DNA of 64,000 nt from contig NZ_JADBEM010000001.1 of NCBI RefSeq assembly GCF_014873875.1, forward strand, positions 9,920,001-9,984,000. The letters run 5' to 3'. Source of the stretch: Actinopolymorpha pittospori (GTDB lineage Bacteria; Actinomycetota; Actinomycetes; Propionibacteriales; Actinopolymorphaceae). Below, piece after piece: positions 7,089 to 13,886 of this stretch. Position numbers and translations under genes: made by a program. The notes beneath the pieces were generated by a model. The model ran no database searches, had not been told where the DNA came from, and saw only the letters and a list, made by a program, of their open reading frames with translations. How positions within the stretch are numbered: the stretch's first letter is position 1; each line of letters opens with the position of its first letter.

Positions 7089-8803
7089 TTAGGCGGTTGC
7101 CGTGTAGGCCGGTCATCATCTCGGCGAACGCGGTGACGTGGGTCGCGGTGGCGGCCAGGTGTGGGCAGGCTGCCAGGGCGTGTTTCAGCTTGTCTTGGTC
7201 GTCGTTGTCGAGGTTGTCGGGGTGGCGGAGTATCCAGGAGGTGATGTGGCGGACCTTTGGTATTGGGGGTGTTGGCGGTGGTGCGGCGCGGAGTGGACGG
7301 AATGGTGCGAGGTAGCGGGCGACGGTGGCCCGGTTGCCCCGGTATCCCTGCTCGGTGATTTCTCGGTAGAGCTTGCTCGCGTTGGTGAGTCCGGTGTTCC
7401 ATCGTTGGTTGAGGTAGGCCTTGTAGGGGTCCAGGGCGCTGGGCCGGCCGGCGCGGGGATGGGCCAGCAGTTCTTCGGCGGTGCCGGCGTGGTAGAAGCG
7501 CCGAACGGTGTCCTTGGACAGCCCGAGTTCCCCCATGATGGCTTTGATGCCCTTGCCTTGGGTCTTCAAGGCGTGGACTGCCTGATAGCGGGCCTTGGTG
7601 CGCGTGACCAGTGTGGAGTTCTCCCTTCGGCTGGCTTGGGCGAGGTTGGCTGCCTGGATGAGGTCGGCGGCCGGGCCTGATCCGCCGGGCGGCTTCGATG
7701 GGATGTCGTTGTGGTGGCGGAGGCAGCTGTGGTGTGCGGCGACGGTCTTCTCGACGTGTTCGGCGAGGTTGTGCCAGAGGTGCCAGCGGTCGGCGACCTG
7801 GATCGCGTTCGGGGCTGCCTTGCGGGTGGCCTCGGCGTAGGTGGTGGCTCGGTCCCGGCAGACGACCTCGATGCCCGGGTGTTCGTCTAACCATGCGGCG
7901 AACGTGTCGGCGCTGCGATCAGCAAGCAGGTCGACCGGTGTGTGGGTGTCGATGTCGACCAGGACCGTGCCGTAGGCGTGCCCACGACGCAGCGCGAAGT
8001 CGTCGACGCCGAGGACTTTGAGGGAGCCGATCTGCGGGTCGGGTAAGGCTCGCACCAGGCGTAGCAGGCTGGAGCGGCTGACGGCTATGCCCAGGTGCGT
8101 GGCCAGCCGGGCACCTGCGCGACCGGCCAGCGCGACACCGATTCTCTCCAACAGTGTGCGCAGTAACGGGGTGCGACGCGCATGCGGGATGTCAGTCCTG
8201 GGACCTGTTCGGCGAACGTCACCGCGGGACAGGTGGCAGTTGCGCAGAAGAGGCGACGCACCTGCAGCTTGATCAGGACCGGCCGGCCACCCATCGCCGT
8301 GTCGGCGAGCTGGCGTAAGTAGCGGCTGTGCACCCGCCGCGATACGGATCCACACCGTGGGCACGCGGCACCTGTGCTTCGGGTTCGTGCCGATACCTCC
8401 AGTGCGGATGTGAGTTCGACGCCAGTAGCGATGACATTGGTCAGATGCGGTAGCAGCAGCGGCAACGAAAGGTACACTCAAGGTCGCCCTTCTTGTGGAG
8501 CCGGGTTTCTTGGTCGAAACCGAACCTGCACAAGAAGGGCTCTTCTTATCCCGACTAACACGCGCCGACATAGTCAAGAGTTGGTTATTACAAAAACTGT
8601 CGGGGTCGCTTAACGTGCATCCACCGCGCCCGCCGCCTCACGGAATTTGGGACAGACCCGGTTCTCGTGCGCAGGTCACCGCCTCGTCCTGGTGCCGCTG
8701 AGCGTGGTCTGGTGCTGGCGAGTGTTGGTCATTGACGGCTGGCGAGGGCCGTTCGGGGGCACGTCAGGGGCACGGTCCCGAAGGACACCGTGATCATGAC
8801 CGG

Positions 8804-9295
8804 ATGGCCATGGGACACTCCACGGTCGTGGATGAGCTTCCGGTGGAAAACGTTGACGGGCCCGTACTAATAAGCTTCGAGCGGCTCCGCGAAGAGGGCC
8901 TATGTCGCCTAGATCGATCCGTGCGGTTAACGGGCTCGCTGGTTGTGCTCTGGTGCGCCGGCAAGTGCCTCATCGTCTTCAATCGATCCCGACAGGCGTG
9001 GGAGCTACCCGGCGGCATGCTAGATCCGGGTGAGTCACCTCGGGAGGCCGCGATTCGCGAACTTGACGAAGAGAGTGGGCAGCGCCCAGACACCCTCGAC
9101 TTCGCCGGCGTGGCTCAGACGCGGGGGGCACCCGACCACCGACCCGCGTTTCTGGCGATCTATCGAGGACAAATCGCTTCGCCGCTCACTTTCACACCGA
9201 ATGACGAGATCTCTGAGTGTGCGTGGTGGGACCCGCGTGGAGACCTGGCCGGCCTCTTTCCCGGAGCCGCCGCCCTCGCAAGGCTCTGCCAGTGA
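8804..9295 (+). CDS. NUDIX hydrolase
   Basis: A 163-residue protein with a complete Nudix box, 'GGMLDPGESPREAAIRELDEESG' (written in two parts: GGMLDPGESP and REAAIRELDEESG), matching GX5EX7REUXEEXGU, so Mg-dependent hydrolysis of a nucleoside-diphosphate derivative is expected. Upstream strands 'SLVVLWCAGKCLIVFNRS' and the downstream 'ISECAWWDPRGDL' complete the fold. The start is uncertain: ATG 8804 and 8810 are both possible and neither has a strong ribosome-binding site. It lies directly outside the ISL3 element, in the att2-att3 unit, 186 bp before the end of a convergent kinase-fold gene. Substrate not predictable. Confidence 0.85.
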   Translation: MAMGHSTVVDELPVENVDGPVLISFERLREEGLCRLDRSVRLTGSLVVLWCAGKCLIVFNRSRQAWELPGGMLDPGESPREAAIRELDEESGQRPDTLDFAGVAQTRGAPDHRPAFLAIYRGQIASPLTFTPNDEISECAWWDPRGDLAGLFPGAAALARLCQ

Positions 9296-9320
9296 CTGCC
9301 TGAGGGCTGCTCTCCCTGAG

Positions 9321-9440
9321 GAGGACCGGGGGTCTGGGGGCAGCGCCCCCAGGGAAGACCTCAACCTGGGATGACCTCAACCAGTTGGGCGAACCGTCAG
9401 TGGCCGCGCCGGCCCGTCCGAGGACGGCTGCCAAGCCGCC
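9321..9440. repeat. Dispersed ~120-bp repeat, copy 2
   Basis: This copy is similar to 346-463 over its whole length. It includes a perfect GC hairpin (ctgggggcagcgcccccag) and the shared tail 'tggccgcgccggcccgtcc'. It lies between the NUDIX gene and the convergent kinase-fold gene. The hairpin could serve as a terminator for the NUDIX gene, but conservation outside the stem suggests a mobile non-coding module. Confidence 0.8.
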
Positions 9441-9480
9441 ACGGACGGCCACCTCAGTTTCCTAGACGAAGTGTCAAGCA

Positions 9481-10629
9481 TCAGGTGATGAACAAGCTGT
9501 CCGACCCGCCGATTCGGCGGATCGCCTCCAGGGGATACGGGGTCTGCCTGCTCTCAAGACAGAACTCGCGGTAGTAGTCCGTCATCACTGCGGCCACCGG
9601 GGCGTGGCGGATAAGGATCGCCGCGACCTGCGACGGAATTCCCGTCGGAGGTTCCCCTCGGGCGCAGGCGTGCACGAACGCGCTGCGCTCGTCCCCCTCG
9701 TACCCGTACAGGGCGGTGACGAGCCACTGCACCAGGTGGGTGACGGTGTAGTAGCGGTCATAGGTTTGGTGTTCGGCGAAGAAGTCGGCCTCCTCCTTCG
9801 ACAGGTCGAACCGGGAGGACATCGCGAGGCCGTAGTCCGTAAAGAACAGACGCTTGCCGTCGGTGAGGATGTTCTGGAAATGGCCATCGAAATGCAGGAG
9901 CCCGCGGGCGTTCATGAAAGACGTCCCGGCCTCAAGTTCCCTCGCCACCATGGTGCATGCCTGCTCGACCGTCTCATCGTCGGCTTTGACCTGAACGTCC
10001 AGCCAGTCGTGCAGGTTTTGTGGGATGTACTCCAGGAACAGCGCGACGCTCGCCGAGGCATCCCGCAGGGCCTCGATTCGGTCGCGCACTTGCTGCCCGC
10101 CTCCCCAGTAGGCGACAACCTTCTCCACGTCGGCCAGTTCCTCCGGCAACGCCTGCCCGGGGTGCGGCAGCACACGCCAGTGGTAGATCAACGGAAAGCC
10201 CTCATGGTCCTGTGCGAGCACCCAGTTCGTCGTCATGGTGTGCACGGCCAACTCCCGCCAAGCCCCCCACCCCGGCCCTCCGGGGACCCCGAGGCCGGGA
10301 TGGCAGAAGGCAGGTAGCCCGAAGAGGTTCGCCGTGGACCGGACGTTCTCCGGCTGCCTTTCCAAATCGGTCAACGGCAGCCGCTTAACGAAGACTGGGG
10401 TCCCGCCGACCTCCAGCAAAGCTGAGGTCCCGCCGATGCCAGAACCAATTGGCGCAGCCGTATCCACAAGGTCGCGCAGTTCGCGATCACTGCACAGCGC
10501 CAGCGATGTGGAGACGGCACTGTAGGCAGCCAAACGCGCACCACGCGACGCGTCGAAGCTCTCGACGGCTATCTCCACCAGGCCACCAACCTCTCTGAAA
10601 TACCCGGGACGTGCAAAGAGCGCGCACAC
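9481..10629 (-). CDS. Protein-kinase/phosphotransferase-fold protein of unknown substrate
   Basis: A protein of up to 382 residues. The central region holds a kinase-like catalytic loop, 'GLLHFDGHFQNIL' (HxDxxxxN, with H-F-D in place of HRD), followed by 'LFFTDYGLAMSS', where DYG takes the place of DFG. N-terminal to it, 'GGTPVFVKRLPL' supplies the ATP-binding lysine. The overall shape is that of the APH/choline kinase-like superfamily rather than a canonical Ser/Thr kinase. The start is a GTG at 10629 or a downstream GTG; no strong ribosome-binding site decides it. It is cargo of the att2-att3 unit, convergent with a NUDIX gene. Targets are unknown; a role in stress or defence is speculation. 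Confidence 0.72.
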   Translation of the reverse strand: MCALFARPGYFREVGGLVEIAVESFDASRGARLAAYSAVSTSLALCSDRELRDLVDTAAPIGSGIGGTSALLEVGGTPVFVKRLPLTDLERQPENVRSTANLFGLPAFCHPGLGVPGGPGWGAWRELAVHTMTTNWVLAQDHEGFPLIYHWRVLPHPGQALPEELADVEKVVAYWGGGQQVRDRIEALRDASASVALFLEYIPQNLHDWLDVQVKADDETVEQACTMVARELEAGTSFMNARGLLHFDGHFQNILTDGKRLFFTDYGLAMSSRFDLSKEEADFFAEHQTYDRYYTVTHLVQWLVTALYGYEGDERSAFVHACARGEPPTGIPSQVAAILIRHAPVAAVMTDYYREFCLESRQTPYPLEAIRRIGGSDSLFIT

Positions 10630-10654
10630 TACCGGAGCCGACCATTAAGCCGGG

Positions 10655-10807
10655 TCAGGCAAGACATTCTCCGTCGTGGCTGCGGATGGCTGGCCTGGGC
10701 TCGTCTGTGGGGAGGGCGTCGAGGAGGCGGATGGCGTAGGCCTCGCTCATGCGGTCGCGGACCTGGTCCGGGGTGAGCCAGGTGACGCGGTCGGTCTCGA
10801 CGCTGGT
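10655..10807 (-). pseudogene. NUDIX hydrolase C-terminal fragment
   Basis: The minus-strand reading 'TSVETDRVTWLTPDQVRDRMSEAYAIRLLDAL' followed by 'PAIRSHDGECL' matches the C-terminal end of NUDIX proteins of actinomycetes. The Nudix box itself is absent. Upstream of about 10807 the similarity ends and an integrase stump on the other strand begins. The two broken genes abut, so this is a deletion or recombination junction. It is distinct from the complete NUDIX gene at 8804. Confidence 0.7.
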
Positions 10808-10814
10808 CTGCTCG

Positions 10815-11011
10815 GTTCCGCCGGCACGCCGGTCCATGTCGTGGCGGCTCGCCTCGGCCACGCGGACCCGGCGATCACTCTCGGGGTGTACGCCCATGTG
10901 ATCGTGGAGCATGCGTCAGGCGTGGCCGACCGGTTCGCTTCGGAGGTCCAGACCGACTTCGACGACGATCCTCCGGACACGGAGCCGCCGACGGCGACGG
11001 GCTCCTGTTAG
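10815..11011 (+). pseudogene. Integrase C-terminal fragment carrying the tyrosine nucleophile
   Basis: The plus-strand reading has 'GTPVHVVAARLGHADPAITLGVYAHV', which is the LGH box and the catalytic Tyr of a tyrosine recombinase. An ordinary hydrophilic tail and a stop at 11011 follow. The N-terminal and core domains are missing, replaced by the NUDIX stump. Its sequence type ('PVHVVAARLGH..ITL.VYAHV') differs from that expected after the fragment at 2-262, so two different integrases are represented. It lies 75 bp from the tRNA, as expected for an element integrated at that gene. Confidence 0.82.
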
Positions 11012-11048
11012 CAAAGGTGTTAGCAATCCGGCGCTCAGACGTGAAGGA

Positions 11049-11082
11049 AGCCCAGGTCAGATGCTCTCTGACCTGGGCTTTT
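11049..11082 (+). terminator. Rho-independent terminator between integrase stump and tRNA-Thr
   Basis: A perfect 12-bp stem (arm agcccaggtcag) with a 7-nt loop is followed by tttt on the plus strand. It would end transcripts coming from the integrase side and could also act on the convergent tRNA. Its right arm with the T-run is what recurs to the left of the two att-like copies. Confidence 0.8.
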
Positions 11083-11085
11083 GGC

Positions 11086-11161
11086 TGGAGCCAGCGAGGG
11101 GACTTGAACCCCTAACCGCCCGATTACAAGTCGGGTGCGCTACCAATTGCGCCACGCTGGC
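11086..11161 (-). tRNA. tRNA-Thr (anticodon TGT), CCA encoded
   Basis: The minus strand folds as a complete cloverleaf: acceptor GCCAGCG/CGCTGGC, D-arm GCGC..GCGC, anticodon stem CCCGA/TCGGG with loop CTTGTAA, and T-arm AGGGG/CCCCT around TTCAAGT. The anticodon TGT is at 11128-11126 and reads ACA threonine codons. The discriminator T is followed by a genome-encoded CCA. Its 3' half is the apparent integration target for the island to the left: copies at 274-316 and 5160-5202. The true gene is at the far right end, so it remains intact after the integrations. Confidence 0.97.
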
Positions 11162-11279
11162 GAGGCGCGGCCAAGCCTAGCCGCGCGCCCGGCCGGACCC
11201 GCGCGCGACCCGAGCGAGTCCCGCCGCCCGCTCGCACGGGGACGGGACCGCGACGGAGGGGACCCAGCCGATCGGCCGA

Positions 11280-12314
11280 TCAGTGGGTGCGCGCCGCGCC
11301 GGTCGAGCCTCGTACGACGAGTTCCGGACAGAAAAGGTACTCCGAGTGCGGCGCTCCGTGCCCGTGGATTTCGTCGACCAGGGCGCGAACGGAGGCCAGC
11401 CCCATCGCGTGCACCGGCTGCCGGATGGTCGTCAGCGGCGGGTCGGTGAACGCGATCAGCGGCGAGTCGTCGTACCCGATCACGGACACGTCCCGCGGTA
11501 CCTCGCACCCGCGCTGGCGCACCGCCCGGATCGCGCCGAGCGCCATCAGGTCGGAGCCGCAGATGATGCCGGTGACCCCCTCGGCGAGCAGCCGGGTGGC
11601 CGCGGCGTGGCCGCCCTCGACGGAGAAGAGTGACTGCTCGACGATGCCGGTGACGCCGTTCGCCTTCAGGGCCGGCTCGGCGACGCACGAGGCGAACGCC
11701 GCCAGTTTGCGTTGCGCGGGCACGTAGCGGTCAGGGCCGCACGCGAAACCGATGCGCTTGTGGCCGAGGCTTGCCAGGTGCTGGACGGCGAGCTCGATCG
11801 CGACTGCGTCGTCGGTGGAGACGAACGGTGCGTCGACCTGCTCGACGTACCCATTGACGAACACGACGGGCAGGCCGCGCCCGGTGAGCTTCTGGTAACG
11901 CGCGGTGTCGGTGGACAGGTCTGCGTGCATGCCAGAGATGAAGATGATTCCGGAGACGCCGCGGTCGAGGAGCATCTCGACGTATTCGTCCTCGCCCACG
12001 CCGCCTGGCGTCTGGGTGCAGAGGACCGGGGTGTAGCCGTGGTGGCCGCAGGTCGTCTCGATGACCTGGGCGAACGCCGGGAAGATCGGATTGTCCAGCT
12101 CTGGTACGACAAGTCCGATGAGTCCCGCGCTGCGTTGTCGAAGCTGGGCTGGCCGTTCGTAACCGAGCACGTCGAGTGCGGTGAGGACCGCCCGTGTGGT
12201 CGCCGGACTGACGCCGGGGCGTCCGTTGAGGACGCGCGAGACTGTGGCCTCGCTCACCCCGGCCTGCGCGGCGAGATCGACCAGCCGCGCGCGCTTACCG
12301 GGGCCACTCTGCAT
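11280..12314 (-). CDS. LacI-family transcriptional regulator
   Basis: A 344-residue repressor of the LacI/GalR family. The N-terminal helix-turn-helix 'VDLAAQAGVSEATVSRVLNG' (about residues 10-30) with the hinge 'ALDVLGYERP' is followed by a periplasmic-binding-protein-like effector domain ('GLIGLVVPELDNPIFPAF', 'IGYDDSPLIAFTDPPLTT'). The start at 12314 was chosen because an aggagg site lies six bases upstream; a longer frame lacks one. It is divergent from msiK across 375 bp that hold a candidate LacI-type palindrome and a good sigma-70-like promoter. A role in sugar-responsive control of msiK is inferred from position. The inducer is unknown. Confidence 0.93.
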   Translation of the reverse strand: MQSGPGKRARLVDLAAQAGVSEATVSRVLNGRPGVSPATTRAVLTALDVLGYERPAQLRQRSAGLIGLVVPELDNPIFPAFAQVIETTCGHHGYTPVLCTQTPGGVGEDEYVEMLLDRGVSGIIFISGMHADLSTDTARYQKLTGRGLPVVFVNGYVEQVDAPFVSTDDAVAIELAVQHLASLGHKRIGFACGPDRYVPAQRKLAAFASCVAEPALKANGVTGIVEQSLFSVEGGHAAATRLLAEGVTGIICGSDLMALGAIRAVRQRGCEVPRDVSVIGYDDSPLIAFTDPPLTTIRQPVHAMGLASVRALVDEIHGHGAPHSEYLFCPELVVRGSTGAARTH

Positions 12315-12367
12315 GCGGTCCTCCTGTCGGCATCCGATCAGCATCAGCATGCACGGATCGGGCGACT

Positions 12368-12388
12368 CTTGCTGCAAACCGGTGCAAG
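12368..12388. promoter_or_regulatory. Candidate LacI-type operator
   Basis: A 21-bp imperfect palindrome with outer arms cttgc/gcaag and a core tgcaaaccggtgca centred on accggt. LacI-family operators usually have such TGCA/CG-centred dyads. It lies about 55 bp upstream of the LacI start in the divergent region. Assignment to this repressor is inference. Confidence 0.45.
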
Positions 12389-12574
12389 AAGTGGCCGTCC
12401 GGCTGCGGCTTGCTCGCACGCCATCACCCTCCGTCAGTGACAGGCGGCGATCGTGTCCCTTCCAGGACAGCCAAGGCCCCGGTCAGCCCGCCGGCCGGGC
12501 ACAAGTCAGCGCCCTGTCAGACCCCGGTCGGAGCCCGGCCGATTTTGGGCCACCTGGTCTTCACCCCGTGACAT

Positions 12575-12603
12575 TTGGACTGACCGCGTGCCAGCATTAC
12601 CAT
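12575..12603 (+). promoter_or_regulatory. Sigma-70-type promoter for msiK
   Basis: A TTGGAC hexamer, a 17-bp spacer and TACCAT, about 87 bp upstream of the msiK start. Spacing is ideal and both hexamers match four or more of the consensus bases. Confidence 0.6.
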
Positions 12604-12689
12604 GCCCGTGGCGTCCTGGAAGGGACGGCCAGAAACCCTTTGCTCGGATCGTCCGGCACGTTCCTGCCGGTGAAGGGATGGAAGCTTCA

Positions 12690-13781
12690 ATGGCTACCGT
12701 CACGTACGACGCTGCTTCTCGGATCTACCCCGGCTCTGAGAAGCCCGCGGTGGACAAGCTCAACCTCGAGATCGCCGATGGCGAGTTCATGGTCCTCGTC
12801 GGACCGTCCGGTTGCGGAAAGTCCACCTCGCTGCGGATGCTCGCTGGCCTCGAGGAGATCAACGACGGCGCGGTTCGCATCGGTGACCGCGACGTCACGC
12901 ACCTTCCTCCGAAGGACCGCGACATCGCGATGGTCTTCCAAAACTACGCTCTCTACCCCCACATGTCCGTGGCGGAGAACATGGGCTTCGCTCTGAAGAT
13001 GCAGGGCATCCCGAAGGAGCAGCGGCTGCAGAAGGTCCGCGAGGCCGCTCAGCTGCTCGGCCTCGAGGAGTTCCTCGACCGCAAGCCGAAGGCGCTCTCC
13101 GGTGGTCAGCGCCAGCGCGTCGCGATGGGCCGCGCGATCGTCCGGGAGCCGAAGGTCTTCCTCATGGACGAGCCGCTGTCCAACCTTGACGCCAAGCTGC
13201 GTGTCTCGACCCGTACGCAGATCGCCGCGCTCCAGCGCCGTCTCGGCATCACCACGGTCTACGTCACCCACGACCAGACCGAGGCCATGACGATGGGCGA
13301 CCGGGTGGCGGTCCTCAAGGACGGTCTGCTCCAGCAGAACGACACCCCGCTGAACCTCTACGACAAGCCCAACAACGTCTTCGTGGCGGGCTTCATCGGC
13401 TCCCCGGCGATGAACCTCATGGACGGCAAGGTCACCAGCGAAGGCATCGACGTGGGCAGCTACGTCGTTCCGCTCGAGGCCTCGGTCCGCACCAAGCTCG
13501 GCCAGGACGCCGCGGCGACGATCGGTATCCGGCCGGAAGCGCTCCGGATCGTCTCCAACGAGGAGAACGGCCTCACGGTCGAGGTGGCGGTCGTCGAGGA
13601 GCTCGGCGCCGACGCCTTCCTGTACGGCCTGATGGGCACCGGCAGCGACGAGCAGAAGGAAATCATCGCTCGTATCGACGCCCGTCGTCCTCCGGAGAAG
13701 GGCAGCAAGGTGAAGCTCGCGGCCGACCCCGAGCGGATCCACGTCTTCTCCACCTCCACCGGCGACCGCGTGAGCGGCTGA
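12690..13781 (+). CDS. msiK: Multiple-sugar ABC transporter ATP-binding protein (MsiK/UgpC family)
   Basis: A 363-residue ATPase that energises carbohydrate ABC importers. In streptomycetes MsiK serves several sugar permeases encoded elsewhere, which fits the absence of permease genes here. Visible motifs: Walker A 'GPSGCGKST', Q-loop 'MVFQNYALYPHMSV', signature 'LSGGQRQRVAMGRAI', Walker B 'VFLMDEPLSNLDAKLR' and H-loop 'VTHDQTEAMTMGDR'. A C-terminal regulatory OB-type domain (about 240-363) includes 'GFIGSPAMNLM' and 'TIGIRPEALR'. The start MATVTYD is the family's; an alternative ATG lies four codons upstream. A LacI regulator is divergent upstream and a DUF4032 gene is downstream beyond a terminator. 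Confidence 0.93.
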   Translation: MATVTYDAASRIYPGSEKPAVDKLNLEIADGEFMVLVGPSGCGKSTSLRMLAGLEEINDGAVRIGDRDVTHLPPKDRDIAMVFQNYALYPHMSVAENMGFALKMQGIPKEQRLQKVREAAQLLGLEEFLDRKPKALSGGQRQRVAMGRAIVREPKVFLMDEPLSNLDAKLRVSTRTQIAALQRRLGITTVYVTHDQTEAMTMGDRVAVLKDGLLQQNDTPLNLYDKPNNVFVAGFIGSPAMNLMDGKVTSEGIDVGSYVVPLEASVRTKLGQDAAATIGIRPEALRIVSNEENGLTVEVAVVEELGADAFLYGLMGTGSDEQKEIIARIDARRPPEKGSKVKLAADPERIHVFSTSTGDRVSG

Positions 13782-13810
13782 CGTCGCAGGACGTAGGCAC
13801 CATCTGACAA

Positions 13811-13851
13811 TCGGGGGTCCGTCGGCACGGCCGGCGGACCCCCGACGTTTT
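13811..13851 (+). terminator. Rho-independent terminator after msiK
   Basis: An 11-bp GC stem (arm tcgggggtccg) and its complement ending at 13844 are followed by cgtttt, starting 30 bp after the msiK stop. Confidence 0.85.
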
Positions 13852-13886
13852 GTCTCACCGACACCCTTCCGGATTTACTGGCTCCT

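Larger units (their letters stand above)
5416..8477 (-). pseudogene. ISL3-family transposase, frameshifted and interrupted
   Basis: The N-terminal zinc-ribbon part (GTG at 8477; 'CPRCGSVSRRVHSRY', 'FCATATCPAVTF') runs to about 8186. There a missing base moves the frame, and the catalytic part continues through 'LKVLGVDDFALRRGHAYG' and 'VCRDRATTYAEA' to 7093. The IS701-type element breaks the gene at 7092, and it resumes at 5633 with 'TAWMNTVDADELPHLH' and 'SSGPVEGIVNKIKYLKRQM', which holds the catalytic Glu. Removing the insertion and one copy of the duplication restores a continuous frame '..GNRLTAWMN..'. The single frameshift is independent of the insertion. No functional ISL3 transposase can be made. 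Confidence 0.92.
5358..8659 (-). mobile_element. ISL3-family insertion sequence, itself interrupted by an IS701-type element
   Basis: Imperfect terminal inverted repeats begin gggtctgtcccaa at 5358 and, on the other strand, at 8659, and continue through 'ttccgtgaggcgg' on both sides. An 8-bp target duplication (ggttctcg) flanks the element at 5350-5357 and 8660-8667, the size expected for ISL3. Without the nested element and its 4-bp duplication the unit is about 1.85 kb. It contains one transposase gene, broken by a frameshift and by the IS701 insertion. Terminus-type inverted repeats of about 30 bp and an intact duplication show that no rearrangement followed insertion. Confidence 0.95.

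Noticed and set aside
5824..7092. Long plus-strand open frame (about 420 codons) opposite the IS701 transposase
   Set aside because: It is an antisense shadow of a conserved transposase, with no recognisable motifs.
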